A stretch of DNA of 64,000 nucleotides from Candidatus Leptofilum proximum (GTDB taxonomy: Bacteria; Chloroflexota; Anaerolineae; Promineifilales; Promineifilaceae), in contig JADJXK010000002.1 in NCBI GenBank assembly GCA_016710325.1, positions 5,084,001 through 5,148,000 of the forward strand. The letters run 5' to 3'. Positions 1 through 9,800 of this stretch are shown here, one piece after another. The notes under the pieces were generated by a model. The model worked only from the letters and a program-made list of their open reading frames with translations, did not search any database and was not told the origin of the DNA. How positions within the stretch are numbered: position 1 is the first letter of the stretch; every line of letters starts with the position of its first letter. The translations under genes were made by a program, and so were the position numbers.

Positions 1-25
1 CATCTGTCTTGTAAGTTGAATTCAT
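1..25 (-). CDS. 5' start of an off-window reverse-strand gene (partial)
   Basis: Only the first eight codons are visible (M-N-S-T-Y-K-T-D), reading leftwards out of the window. The start is supported by an AGGAG ribosome-binding site at 32-36, six bases before the ATG at 23-25. Nothing can be said about the product. It is not in an operon with the acylase gene at 262-2496, because that gene also reads leftwards and is separated by about 235 bases of spacer containing a strong hairpin. Confidence 0.5.
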
Positions 26-179
26 TTTTTGCTCCTAAAAATTACAGTGAGTTGTTGATCGGTTCTACAGAAATGGACTCAACCTATTTCTTTTCCCTTG
101 TGCAAAATAGTAGGGGTTAAGGCAAAAGGGGTCAATCAGGTGAGACGGCCGTTTTCCTTACGGTACTTCCTAAAAGAAA

Positions 180-218
180 TGAGGGTAAACCCTCATAAAA
201 AACTGGGGTTTACCCTCA
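180..218. terminator. 13-bp perfect hairpin downstream of the first acylase gene
   Basis: TGAGGGTAAACCC (180-192) pairs perfectly with GGGTTTACCCTCA (206-218) around a 13-base loop. It lies 44 bases past the stop of the reverse-strand acylase gene, so it may end that transcript. It lacks a clean T-run, so it could instead be another repeat hairpin. The rest of 1-261 holds one ACGGCCGT octamer (145) and no other gene. Confidence 0.45.
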
Positions 219-261
219 AAATAGGAGCCTGACGGTAGAGTGGGGCGCGGGATGGAGGTGG

Positions 262-2496
262 TTAACGGCCGCTTTCCTCCCCCGGCCGGTATTCTTGCGC
301 CAAATGAGACAGGATGTCTGCCTCGGTGAACCAGACGGGTGTCAGCTCCCGCTGCACAAAAATCGGCGCCTGGTCGGCGTAGTGAGGCGAATCCTCATCC
401 AGCGTGGCGCTGCCAAACTGGTGGATGCTGCGTGAGCTGACCGAGCCGTCGGGCTGCCAGGTGACCAGCAAGATGTAAGAATCACCCGCGATGCCGTGGA
501 AACGGCCGTCTTCGCCCAATTCCCCGTAAATGGCGTGCAGCACATCGGGCGATCCGCCCAGGCCCAGGTCCACGTCGCCGCGCACCAGCCGGTTGACCTC
601 CTGCCAGGGCACCGCCACCGTACCGAACTTTTCCAGCAGCAGATCCACTGCCTGGGAGAAGCTGGTTTGGGCGGTAACGGCCGTAAACTCCCCGCCCGTC
701 ATGTTGGAAACCGACATGTGCGTGTCCTCCGCTTCCAAAACGTAGTAGAGCGTCAGCATGGCCACGGTGGCGCCGGTGTTTTCCGGGGTGGTCTGCCGGT
801 CCCAGCTTGCCAGGAGGTCGTAGGCGGCGCGTTCATCGGGGTCGCTGGGCGGCGGTTCGGCCAGGATCATCGCCACCATGCGCACGATGTCGGCCTCGGC
901 GTCGTAAGACATGTCGTATTTGTAAGCGGCAAACTCCGCTTCGGTGATGGATTCATCGCCGCCGTACAGTTCCAGCGCCCGCAGGGAGCGGTTGGACATC
1001 GTGTCGTTGATGCCGAGGGTGGAGGCGAAGTTGGCTTCCTCTGGGTTGCCTGCGCCGGTGGTGGTGCGGTATGGGCTGCTGTTGGCATTTTGGATGAAGC
1101 CAGACGGTGGGTTGAGCACCTGGGGCAGCTCATCGAATGGCAGGTACTCCGTCCACAGCGTTTCCGAGGTACTACCGGGCAAGTACTGCTGCCAGTTGTA
1201 GCCGGGGGTGCGGAGGGGGATACGGCCGTTATACACATAAAAAATATTCCCCTCAGCATCCGCGTAGCCCACGTTAAACATCGGCAAAGGGCCCTCGCGC
1301 ATGGCTGACTGCCACTCGGCCAGGGTAGTGGCCTTGTTCAGCCGGACAAACTGCTCGACGTGGCCAATCTCGCCCATGCCTGCGTAGCGAATAGCGTACA
1401 CGCCATGATCCTGCCGCACCGTGGGGCCATACACCGACCAGAGCACCTCTTCCTTGACGGTCCAGCGAAAACGGCCGAATAACGTCACCGTAATCGGCGC
1501 TTCCCCCACCTCCAGGTCCCGCCATGTGCCGTCAAAGAGGTATTGGTCCGGGTTGTCGGGATTCATCTCCAGCACGTAAATGTCGAGCAGGTCCGGGCTG
1601 TTTACCGTAAACGCCCAGCCCAGGTGCTCATTGTGGCCGTGGGTGATGGTGGGCGAACCAGGCAGCAGGCCGCCGACCATGTTCCAGCCCTCCTCGCTGT
1701 GCATGTGCGCTTCATACCAGGCCACCGGCCCTTCCCACGGCTGGTGCGAATTCACCGCCAAAAACGTTTCACCATTGGCGCTGCGCCCTGGCCCTACGGC
1801 GATGACGTTGGAGCCGTATTTTGCGTTGGGAGGGAGATTGGTAATTGGAGATTGGAGATTCGAGCGTGGCGATTGGGCAATCGCCACTCCCCAATCTCCA
1901 ATCTCCTTTTCCGACACCGTGCCCTGGCGCGTTTCGGCAAACAGGTCGCCGAGCGCGCCGTCCAGGCCAAAAAAGAGCGGCACGCGGTGAATGAAACCTG
2001 CGGCCACATCTCGCCCGGAAATGGGGAAGGCCTCGGGCAAAATCACCTCATCCTCGTGTAGCGCGGCGTAGTAATTCAGGCCATCGGCGTAACCCTGCAT
2101 AATGGCCTGTATGTCGGGCGGGATAGTGTTGTATTTTGCGTCCACCACGTTCCAGATGCGCAGCAGTTGGACCATGTAGTCGTTTGGTGCGGCGTCAATG
2201 CCGTAGGCGATACCCAGCTTGCCCTGGGCGGCAATCATCGTTTGTTGGATGGTGGCAAAGTCGTCTTCGGCGTGGGCGTAGGCCAGGCCGTAGGCGGCGT
2301 CGGCGTCGCTCTGGCCAAAGATGTGCGGCACACCGAGCTCATCGCGCCGGATGACAACGCTGTAGTTGTCGTTGATGGCTTCCAGGTCGTCCAGGTTTAC
2401 CACAAAGGGCCAGACGCCCTGCGGCCAGAAGATGTACGCGGCGGCCAAAGCCAGCACCCCAATCACGCCCAACCCAATTTTTTGCCATCGTTTCAT
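262..2496 (-). CDS. Penicillin acylase family protein (Ntn hydrolase)
   Basis: This 744-residue protein belongs to the penicillin/cephalosporin/acyl-homoserine-lactone acylase family. These enzymes hydrolyse amides and self-cleave into alpha and beta chains. An N-terminal membrane segment or signal (about residues 7-25) predicts export. The early RRDELGVPHIFG and AYAHAEDDF motifs are typical of the alpha chain. The likely beta-chain nucleophile is the Ser of YGSNVIAVG near residue 228, followed by the family's HGHNEHLGWAFT block. Directly before that Ser, about residues 197-222 are encoded by an intact palindromic repeat (1833-1906). This falls where family members carry the excised spacer peptide, so it may be tolerated. 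The start at 2496 has only a weak AAGAG upstream. The next gene upstream is a paralogue on the same strand. The substrate cannot be predicted. Confidence 0.9.
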   Translation of the reverse strand: MKRWQKIGLGVIGVLALAAAYIFWPQGVWPFVVNLDDLEAINDNYSVVIRRDELGVPHIFGQSDADAAYGLAYAHAEDDFATIQQTMIAAQGKLGIAYGIDAAPNDYMVQLLRIWNVVDAKYNTIPPDIQAIMQGYADGLNYYAALHEDEVILPEAFPISGRDVAAGFIHRVPLFFGLDGALGDLFAETRQGTVSEKEIGDWGVAIAQSPRSNLQSPITNLPPNAKYGSNVIAVGPGRSANGETFLAVNSHQPWEGPVAWYEAHMHSEEGWNMVGGLLPGSPTITHGHNEHLGWAFTVNSPDLLDIYVLEMNPDNPDQYLFDGTWRDLEVGEAPITVTLFGRFRWTVKEEVLWSVYGPTVRQDHGVYAIRYAGMGEIGHVEQFVRLNKATTLAEWQSAMREGPLPMFNVGYADAEGNIFYVYNGRIPLRTPGYNWQQYLPGSTSETLWTEYLPFDELPQVLNPPSGFIQNANSSPYRTTTGAGNPEEANFASTLGINDTMSNRSLRALELYGGDESITEAEFAAYKYDMSYDAEADIVRMVAMILAEPPPSDPDERAAYDLLASWDRQTTPENTGATVAMLTLYYVLEAEDTHMSVSNMTGGEFTAVTAQTSFSQAVDLLLEKFGTVAVPWQEVNRLVRGDVDLGLGGSPDVLHAIYGELGEDGRFHGIAGDSYILLVTWQPDGSVSSRSIHQFGSATLDEDSPHYADQAPIFVQRELTPVWFTEADILSHLAQEYRPGEESGR
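1833..1906. repeat. GGAGATTGG palindromic repeat inside the acylase CDS
   Basis: Arms made of GGAGATTGG/AATTGGAGATTGGAG words on the left pair with CCAATCTCCAATCTCC on the right around an inner GCGATTG..CAATCGC stem. The element is read through in frame by the acylase gene. The same family occurs at 19123-19182 (inside pabBC) and 40685-40749 (upstream of tnaA). Confidence 0.8.
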
Positions 2497-2560
2497 AGCT
2501 CTTTAACCCTCGTTGCCGCGGATTCTTTCCGCGAAGGCAAGCGTTCCGCTCGTTCTAGAG

Positions 2561-2700
2561 CAAGGGCAGCGCCTCGGCGCTTCGCGCCTGGCGCTGCTAA
2601 AGTTGAGGGGGTTTTTCACTTTTTGGGGTCAAAATGACCCCAAAAAGTGAAAAACCCCAATCATCCTCCCCGCACGGGGCGCGAAGCGCCCTCGTGCGGG
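2561..2700. repeat. Cluster of hairpins between the two acylase genes
   Basis: The 265-base spacer holds no gene. A perfect 24-bp inverted repeat with a 3-base loop spans 2608-2658 (GGGGTTTTTCACTTTTTGGG.. arm). It is flanked on the left by a GC-rich block (2561-2602) and on the right by a second hairpin (about 2669-2700, GGCGCGAAGCGCC core). A relative of the left block (GCAAGGGCA..GCGCCTGGCGC) recurs at 42842-42884. The hairpins may also stop transcription from the upstream acylase gene. Confidence 0.7.
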
Positions 2701-2761
2701 ATGCTAACATAACGGCTAACCGCGAAAAACCAGCGCAGTAAGAAACCGCGGCTACAGGGGG

Positions 2762-5233
2762 TTATTCTGATGGGGTAAGGATCAGGTGGTCAACGGCCGT
2801 TTCCTGCACCACCTCCTCACGCCACACCATTGGCAAATAGTCGCCGTTGAGCCACAGCTCAATCTGGTCGTCGTAGTTGGGGTGGTAGGGGTGGCCAGAC
2901 GCGCCGGTGGGGATGACCCACTCGCTGGCGTCAAAATCGCTCATGTCGACTAGCATACGCATGGAGGGATGGCCGGTAACGGCCGCAGGATTGCTCCAGC
3001 TCCAGCCATTGGCATTCACAATGCTGCTGCCGCCGTCGGCCGGGAACGGGCCGCGGTTCACAATCGCCTCAACCGGCGCGATGCCGCTTTCACCCAGCGG
3101 ATTGCTGGTGAAGGTGGCCGTGTGAATGCTGCCCCAGGTCCACTCATTCATGTCGTCGCCGACGTTTTCCTCAAACCAGGCGACCGTGTCCTCCAGCGCG
3201 GCCAGCAAAATGTCCGCCTGCGACTCTTCGGCGCTGGTGGTGGTGTCGTCCCACCATACCGCGTCGGGATTGGCCGCCAGCTGGTGGAACAGCACACGGC
3301 CGCCAAACGAGCTGACGTTTTCCTCCCCAACCTCATCGGTCAGGGTGGCCTGGACAAGGTGCATATAGAAAATCTCGAACAGGGCGGCAGGCACGCTGCT
3401 GCGCCGTGCCTGCCGGTCCCAGCCGCGCAGCCGTTCCAGGGCGGCCTGCACTTTGTCATCATCGCTGGAGAGGCCGTCGAGCAGCGGCACGTAGCTGTCG
3501 GCCATCAGCGAGCGGCTGTCGTTCTGGATGCGGGCCAAATCTTCTTGCGTCAGCTCGCCGTCACCGTCCAGCTCCGCCTCGATCATGTCCACGATGCGCT
3601 CGCCGCGGTCGCCATCGGCCCAGTAGTAGGTGATCAGGTACGGATATTCCTCATCCACAATGGCATGGTTGGCGGTGGCGATGTAGCCCCACTCCGGGTT
3701 GAGGATGGCGGGCAGTTCCTCGTAGGGCACCCAGCCTTCCCACTCGTACTCGCCGGTCCAGCCGGGCATGGGCACCAGGCCGTTGCCGTTGGCGCGGAGG
3801 GGAATAAGACCGGGCATCTGGTAGGCGATGTTGCCTTCCACGTCGGCATAAACCACGTTTTGCGAGGGCGCATCCCAGTAGCGCAGCGCCTCGCGGAACT
3901 CTTCGTAATTTTGCGCCTTGTTGAGGCCCATGATCGATTCCAGGGTGCGCATCGGCTCGTGGGCGGTCCAGCGCATGGCCAGCACGTCGCTGGTGTCATC
4001 GCGCAAATCGGAGATGATGGGGCCGTGGCGGGTGATTTTCACCTCAACGAACACATCCTCGCCGCCGTTGACCCTAATGACTTCTTCGATCACTTCCATA
4101 TCTTCCCACTCGCCCATAAATTCGGCCTGGTTAGGGTTGTTGGGATTGATTTTCTCGATGTACAGGTCCTGCACGTCTGGCCCCACGTTGGTGACGCCCC
4201 AGGCGATGTTATCGTTGTGCCCAATGACAATGCCCGGCACCCCGGCAAAGCTGAAGCCAGCCACGTTGTAGCCGGGGGCGTGCAGCCCTACCTGATACCA
4301 GATGGCGGGCATCTGAATGCCCAGGTGCGGATCGTTAGCCAGCAGGGGCATCCCGGTGTTGGTGTGTTCGCCGCTGATGACCCAGTTGTTGCTGCCGACG
4401 TAGTCGCCGCCGCCCAGGAACCCATTTTCTGGATAGCTGCCAACAAGAGTGGTGTTGACGTTGGCCCAATCAACCTGCTGCATGTGCTGGCGCAGCGTTT
4501 CGCTGTCCTCGTTGGTGAAGTCGATCTCCATGGCGTCGGTGGGCACCATGACGGGGCGGCTGTCGTAGGGGTAGAAGGGCAGCAAGTTGGCGGTGGTGCC
4601 TTCGCCCAGCTCCTTGATGAGATTGGCCCGTTCGATTTCTTCGCTCCAGTTGCCGCCCAGGTCATCGGCCATGACCACGGCCCAGGCGATGGTATGCAGC
4701 GGCTGCCACGGCTCGATCTCCCATTTTTCGTTGACCAGGCCCAGGATGGTGTAGTTAAGCGAAAGGTTGTCACCCTGTTCGGCGATGTAGGCGTTGACAC
4801 CTTCGCTGTACGCTTCCATGATTTCCAGCATTTCCGGCGCTTCACTTTCGTAGTAAGCCAGGGATTCCTCGGCGATGCGGTTCCAGCCCATGGTGCGGAT
4901 GAAGGTGTCGATATCAACGGTGGAGGCTCCAGCTATTTCGGAGACGCGGCCGAGACTGACGTGCCGCCAAAATTCCATCTGCCAAAACCGGTCCTGGGCG
5001 TGCACGTAACCCTGGGCCAGGAAGAGGTCGTGTTCGTTTTGGGCGTAGATGTGGGGGATGCCGTTTTCGTCGCGGTAGACGTTGACTTCGTCTTGCAGGC
5101 CGGGGATGGTGAGGGTGGTGTCTGTTTTGGGGAACGGCCGTCTCACGTTCACCAGACCAACAATGGCCAAAACCACAATCAGCAGAACCAGTATGCCAAG
5201 TAAAATCAATCCAATGCGGGCTGCCAGTTTCAT
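2762..5233 (-). CDS. Penicillin acylase family protein (Ntn hydrolase), second copy
   Basis: This 823-residue exported hydrolase starts at an ATG with a GGAGG site six bases upstream. An N-terminal hydrophobic stretch (about residues 5-28) acts as signal or anchor. The alpha-chain signature DENGIPHIYAQNEHDLF is followed by AQGYVHAQDRFWQME. The textbook beta-chain start GSNNWVISG (near residue 281) supplies the catalytic N-terminal Ser, and NDPHLG, HNDNIAWGVTN and the Asn-bearing SIVNANGWSW region follow. Unlike its neighbour it carries no repeat insertion. The pair probably arose by duplication, but the two have diverged well beyond a recent copy. Known substrates in this family include beta-lactams, N-acyl homoserine lactones and other acyl amides. 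Which one applies here is not visible. Confidence 0.93.
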   Translation of the reverse strand: MKLAARIGLILLGILVLLIVVLAIVGLVNVRRPFPKTDTTLTIPGLQDEVNVYRDENGIPHIYAQNEHDLFLAQGYVHAQDRFWQMEFWRHVSLGRVSEIAGASTVDIDTFIRTMGWNRIAEESLAYYESEAPEMLEIMEAYSEGVNAYIAEQGDNLSLNYTILGLVNEKWEIEPWQPLHTIAWAVVMADDLGGNWSEEIERANLIKELGEGTTANLLPFYPYDSRPVMVPTDAMEIDFTNEDSETLRQHMQQVDWANVNTTLVGSYPENGFLGGGDYVGSNNWVISGEHTNTGMPLLANDPHLGIQMPAIWYQVGLHAPGYNVAGFSFAGVPGIVIGHNDNIAWGVTNVGPDVQDLYIEKINPNNPNQAEFMGEWEDMEVIEEVIRVNGGEDVFVEVKITRHGPIISDLRDDTSDVLAMRWTAHEPMRTLESIMGLNKAQNYEEFREALRYWDAPSQNVVYADVEGNIAYQMPGLIPLRANGNGLVPMPGWTGEYEWEGWVPYEELPAILNPEWGYIATANHAIVDEEYPYLITYYWADGDRGERIVDMIEAELDGDGELTQEDLARIQNDSRSLMADSYVPLLDGLSSDDDKVQAALERLRGWDRQARRSSVPAALFEIFYMHLVQATLTDEVGEENVSSFGGRVLFHQLAANPDAVWWDDTTTSAEESQADILLAALEDTVAWFEENVGDDMNEWTWGSIHTATFTSNPLGESGIAPVEAIVNRGPFPADGGSSIVNANGWSWSNPAAVTGHPSMRMLVDMSDFDASEWVIPTGASGHPYHPNYDDQIELWLNGDYLPMVWREEVVQETAVDHLILTPSE

Positions 5234-5455
5234 CTTTTCCTCCAGTGGGGTGTGGGCTGTGCCGGGCCGTTTTGCGGCGTTTAGGATGGGGCGCAGCTGG
5301 TTGAATCAACACAATGATACCCGGTTTGGGGAGGGGCAACTAGGGGAGAATGGCCGCAAAAAGAACGTAAAAACAGCCCACAATTCACGCCCCAGGCACG
5401 GAAACAGGTAAACCGCTTTGTTACCATCTACAAAAATCCACCAAGGAGTTTTGTT

Positions 5456-6595
5456 GTGTGTAGAAGTACGGCCGTTTCCCTCTCAATTTTGTCTGCCTTG
5501 TTTGTGCTTACCGCCACCGTTGCCCTGCTGCTGCGCCCCCGCCCCGTGGTTCTGGCATCCACCCCGCAGCAGCCCCTCACCCTAACCGTGGGTGATGAGG
5601 AAGTGTGCACCGGAACCAACCTGCTGGCCAATCCCTCATTTGAAGGCAGCTATCCCGTCTACGTCATGCCTGCGCCGGGCCACCCGGACTGTCAGACCTG
5701 GTTCGATGACCAGCCCAACCAATATTGCGAGCGCGTCAAGCTGGCCGATGACTGGCATCCTTACTGGCTCAACACGCCGCGCACGGAAGGATGGATGAAC
5801 ATCCAGCCGGAATACGTGCCCTCACTGCCGCACGAGCAGCCGCCCCGGGTGCGCAGCGGCGAAAAGTCGCAGCATTACTTTTCCTTTTGGAGCACGCATG
5901 AAGGCGGCTTGATGCAGCAGGTGAGCGCGCTGGAAAACGGCCGTTACTGCTTCAGCAGCTGGGGCCACGCCTGGTCGGCCCGCGAAACGCTGTCTGGCTG
6001 GCTCAGCGACCCCAACGACCACGGCCAGCTCTACCAGCGTGTCGGCATCGACCCCACCGGCGGCACCGATTGGCAAAGTCCCACTGTGGTTTGGGGCGAA
6101 ATGCGCATGCAGTACGACGAATTTGGCCTCTTCAGCGTCGAAGCCGTGGCCCAGGCCGACACCATCACCGTCTTCCTCTGGTCCAAAGCCCACATTCCCG
6201 TCAAACACAACGACGTTTACTGGGACGACGCCACCCTGACCCTCCAACACGCCGCCAGCGTCACGCCGGGTGAACTGACTGCCCTGCTGGATGTGGATTT
6301 GCCAACGGCCGTTACCCACACCGTCGCCATCAGCATCACACCGGGGCTTACCTGGGCCGCCGCCCTGGATCCATCCGGCACGCTGCCCGCCAGCCTCAGC
6401 CAGACCAACGGCACCACCAGCACCGACCTCCATCTCACCGTGAACAGCAGCGGCCTGCCCGCCGGAACCTACGCCACCACCCTCACCGTCACCACCACAC
6501 CCGCCGCCCCCGGTTCGCCCTTTGCCCTGCCCGTTACCCTCTACGTCGTGCCCGATCTGCACGAAACGTTTTTGCCGGTGGTGATACGGCCGTAA
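5456..6595 (+). CDS. Secreted protein of unknown function with a FLPVVIRP tail
   Basis: This 379-residue protein starts at GTG (5456) with AAGGAG at 5443-5448. A hydrophobic signal segment covers about residues 6-35. The region NLLANPSFEG onwards resembles the opening of carbohydrate-binding or discoidin-like jelly-roll modules. The residues from about 290 (LLDVDLPTAVTHTVAISI.. to ..TLYVV) read like an Ig-fold beta-sandwich rich in Thr, Ala and Pro. The protein ends PDLHETFLPVVIRP. Similar hydrophobic [Y/F]LP-V-x-R ends recur on secreted Chloroflexota proteins, and I suspect a surface-retention role; that is inference. No catalytic motif was recognised. It is divergent from the acylase genes and precedes the alpha-2-macroglobulin gene. 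Confidence 0.75.
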   Translation: MCRSTAVSLSILSALFVLTATVALLLRPRPVVLASTPQQPLTLTVGDEEVCTGTNLLANPSFEGSYPVYVMPAPGHPDCQTWFDDQPNQYCERVKLADDWHPYWLNTPRTEGWMNIQPEYVPSLPHEQPPRVRSGEKSQHYFSFWSTHEGGLMQQVSALENGRYCFSSWGHAWSARETLSGWLSDPNDHGQLYQRVGIDPTGGTDWQSPTVVWGEMRMQYDEFGLFSVEAVAQADTITVFLWSKAHIPVKHNDVYWDDATLTLQHAASVTPGELTALLDVDLPTAVTHTVAISITPGLTWAAALDPSGTLPASLSQTNGTTSTDLHLTVNSSGLPAGTYATTLTVTTTPAAPGSPFALPVTLYVVPDLHETFLPVVIRP

Positions 6596-6606
6596 CCCCC
6601 AAACAG

Positions 6607-6752
6607 TAGGGGCGGGACAGGCGGGGCAAATCCTTGGTTGAACAGGACAACTTGCTTCCCGCCTGTCTCGCCCATGCAGGTTTCAGGGCGAGACGGCGCG
6701 GAAGGCAGTTTTCACGATATTCAAAGACAGCACCGCGCCGTCCCGCCCCTAC
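6607..6752. repeat. MITE-like element with GTAGGGGCGGGA terminal inverted repeats
   Basis: GTAGGGGCGGGA at 6607 is matched by its reverse complement ending at 6752, with the pairing continuing imperfectly inward (GACAGGCGG against CCGCGCCGTC). A second internal inverted block (CTGTCTCGCCC / GGGCGAGACGG) lies near 6662-6700. No open reading frame inside looks real. It occupies most of the 294-base spacer before the alpha-2-macroglobulin gene. Confidence 0.65.
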
Positions 6753-6889
6753 GATAATTAAATTTGTGAACTCGGGAACCTTTCTTGCCCCGCCATCGTT
6801 TACAATAGTGATGCCACCTGGCATTGGTTCGTTTGCATTTCTCCTCGACCCCAAATAGCGGCCGAGGGCCAACACAGGACGGGAAAAGT

Positions 6890-9800
6890 ATGTCTCAACC
6901 AACTGGATCAGCGAATAAACGGCCGCGCCGCCTCATTTTCAGTGGCGTGGCGACTCTGTTGATTGTTATTGCCGCAGGTGTGGGCATCTGGTATTTCCAG
7001 TTTAAAGACCGGCCCGGCAGTGGTGATGGTTTCACCACTCCAACGCTGCGCACGGATACGGCAGTTTCCCCCAACACCACCATTGGCCTGGAAAGCGCCA
7101 GCTTTGGCGGCGCCAACTCCACCGTCGCCAGCCTGCTCATCAGCCTAAGTGAAGGCCAGGCCCTGCCCGATGAGCTCCAGAGCAATCCCCTGGTGACGGG
7201 CGAACCGCTCAGTGAAGAAGAAATTGCCCAAATCCTGGCCCGCCTGCCCGAACTGACCGGCGAGCCAGCCGACGAGCAGGACTTTAACTTGCCCGATGAG
7301 GTGCTGCCCCCGCCGCGCCCCGGCACCACCGTCAGCCAGACATTCCCCCCGCCGCCCACCGAGGCCGAACCACCCGTGGTGGTCGATGGCCCGCTGGAAG
7401 TGCTGCGCTACACGCCCGAAGGCGAAATCGGCCTGGCCCCCTTCCTCAACGTCACCTTCAACCAGCCAATGGTGCCCCTGACCGACCTCACCAGCCTCAC
7501 CGAAGCGGAAGTGCCGGTGAACCTGACGCCGGACATCCCCGGCACCTGGCAGTGGATCAGCCCGCAGACGCTGCGCTTTGAGGCGGACGCCGACGCGGTG
7601 GACCGCCTGCCGATGGCCACCGACTTTGTCGCCGAAATCCCCGCCGGGACCACCTCGGCCACCGGCAACGAACTGGCGGAAACGGTGCGCTGGACCTTCA
7701 GCACGCCGCCCGTACAGCTGGTGAACAGCTACCCCAGTTCCTACGAGCCGCAGCCGCTAGACCCAATCATTTTTGTTTCCTTTGACCAGCTCATCGACCC
7801 AGACGCAGTGCTGTCTGTCATTCGTCTCACCGCCGACGGCGATACCCAGGCCGTGCGCCTGGCCACCGAAGCCGAAATCGAGGCGGATGAGTGGGTGAGC
7901 CAGATGGCCGAATCGGCGCGCGAGGGGTATTGGCTGGCGCTGCGCCCGGCGCAGCCGCTGCCCGCCGACGCCAGCATCGACGTGACCATTGGCCCCAACA
8001 TTCCTTCTGCCGAAGGACCGCGCCTGAACCCCAACGCGCAAACCTTCAACTTCTACACCTACCCGCCGCTGCGCCTGGTGCGCGATACCTGCGGCTGGTC
8101 CAATGGCGATTGCCCGCCGCTGACCCCATTCCATCTCGAATTTAACAATCCGCTGGACCCCAAGCTGTTCAGCGAAACGATGATCCGCATCGAGCCAGAG
8201 CTGCCCGGCGCCACGGTGCAGGTCAGCTACAACAGCCTCACCATCCAGGGCCTCACCCAGGGGCGCACCACCTACGAAGTGACGGTTGATGCCGGTCTCA
8301 CCGACATCTTTGGCCAGACGCTGGGCGATGACGAAACGGTGCGCTTCCGCGTGGACACGGCCGTTCCCTTCGTCAGCGGTCCGCAAGAAATGCTGGTCAC
8401 CGCCGATCCTTCCGCCACTACTCCGAGCCTCACCCTCTACGTGATGAATTACGATGAACTGCACGTCAAGCTCTACGCCGTCACGCCGGAAGATTGGCCC
8501 GCCTACCTGCGCTACCGGCGCGATGTTGACCAGATGAATGAAAACGATGAGATGCCCACCCCACCCGGCGAATTGGTGGTGGATGAAACGGTTCCGGTCG
8601 ATTCTGTAGAGGATGTGTTGACGGAAACGGCCGTTTCCCTCACCCCAGCTCTCAACGGCACCACCGGCCACGTCATTGCCATCATTGAACCACCCCGGCT
8701 GCTGCGCGACTTTTGGGAACGGCGCTACCAGACCATCCAAACCTGGGTGCAGGTGACCCAGATTGGTGTTGATGCCTTCAACGATGGCTCACAGCTGGTG
8801 GCCTGGACCACCAACCTGGTCGATGGCGCCCCACTCAGCGGCATCAGCCTCACCACCAACAGCGGCCAGACCCAACAAACCAATGGCGACGGCCTGGCCA
8901 CGTTTGAATTATCCAGCAGCGGCATTTTGTACCTGGTGGCCGCTGAGGGTGAGGATACGGCCGTCTTACCCGCCAGCACCTACTACTGGGACGATCAAGG
9001 CTGGCTGGCCCGCGAACAAATTGACGAGCTGCGCTGGTTCACCTTTGACGATCGCGCCATGTACCGCCCCGGCGAAGAGGTGCATGTCAAAGGCTGGCTG
9101 CGCCGCGTCAGCAGCGCGGGCGCGGTTACCCTGTTGGGCAGCCAGGTCAGCGACGTGTCCTACTCTGCTTATGATTCTCAGGGTAATGTGGTGGCAGATG
9201 GAACGGCCGTTGTCAATACATTCGGCGGCTTCGACTTTACCTTTACCGTGCCGGAAAACAGCAACCTGGGTTACGCTTACGTCCAGCTCCAGGCCACAGG
9301 CAGCCTGCCCGGCCTGAGCAATAACTATGCTTCCCATGAATTTCAGGTGCAGGAGTTCCGCCGCCCGGAATTTGAGGTGAGCGCCCGGCAAGAAAGCGTG
9401 GGTCCGTACGTGGTGGGTGATGCCGCCACAGTGGCCGTAACCGCCAGCTACTTTTCCGGTGGTCCGCTGCCCAATGCGGAAACCAACTGGCTGGTGACCT
9501 CCACCGCCACTTACTACTCGCCGCCCGGCTGGCCGGAATTCACCTTTGGCACCTGGGTCCCCTGGTGGTACTTTGGCGGTCCTGAAGTTGAATACATCAG
9601 TTATGACTTCCCTGGCGGCCCTGTGCAAGAAGCCGAGACGTTTAGCGGCGTAACCGATGCGGGCGGCGAGCATTTCCTGCAGATCGACTTTGAAGCGCTG
9701 GAAGGCAATCGGCCGTTTACCGTGCGCGCCGAAGCCACGGTGATGGACGTGAACCGGCAGGCGTGGTCGGCCAATACCAGCCTGCTGGTACATCCCGCCA

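Noticed and set aside
2969..5203. 744-codon open frame on the plus strand
   Set aside because: It is antisense to the clearly conserved second penicillin acylase gene, and its translation is His/Gly/Val-rich low-complexity typical of shadow frames in GC-rich DNA.
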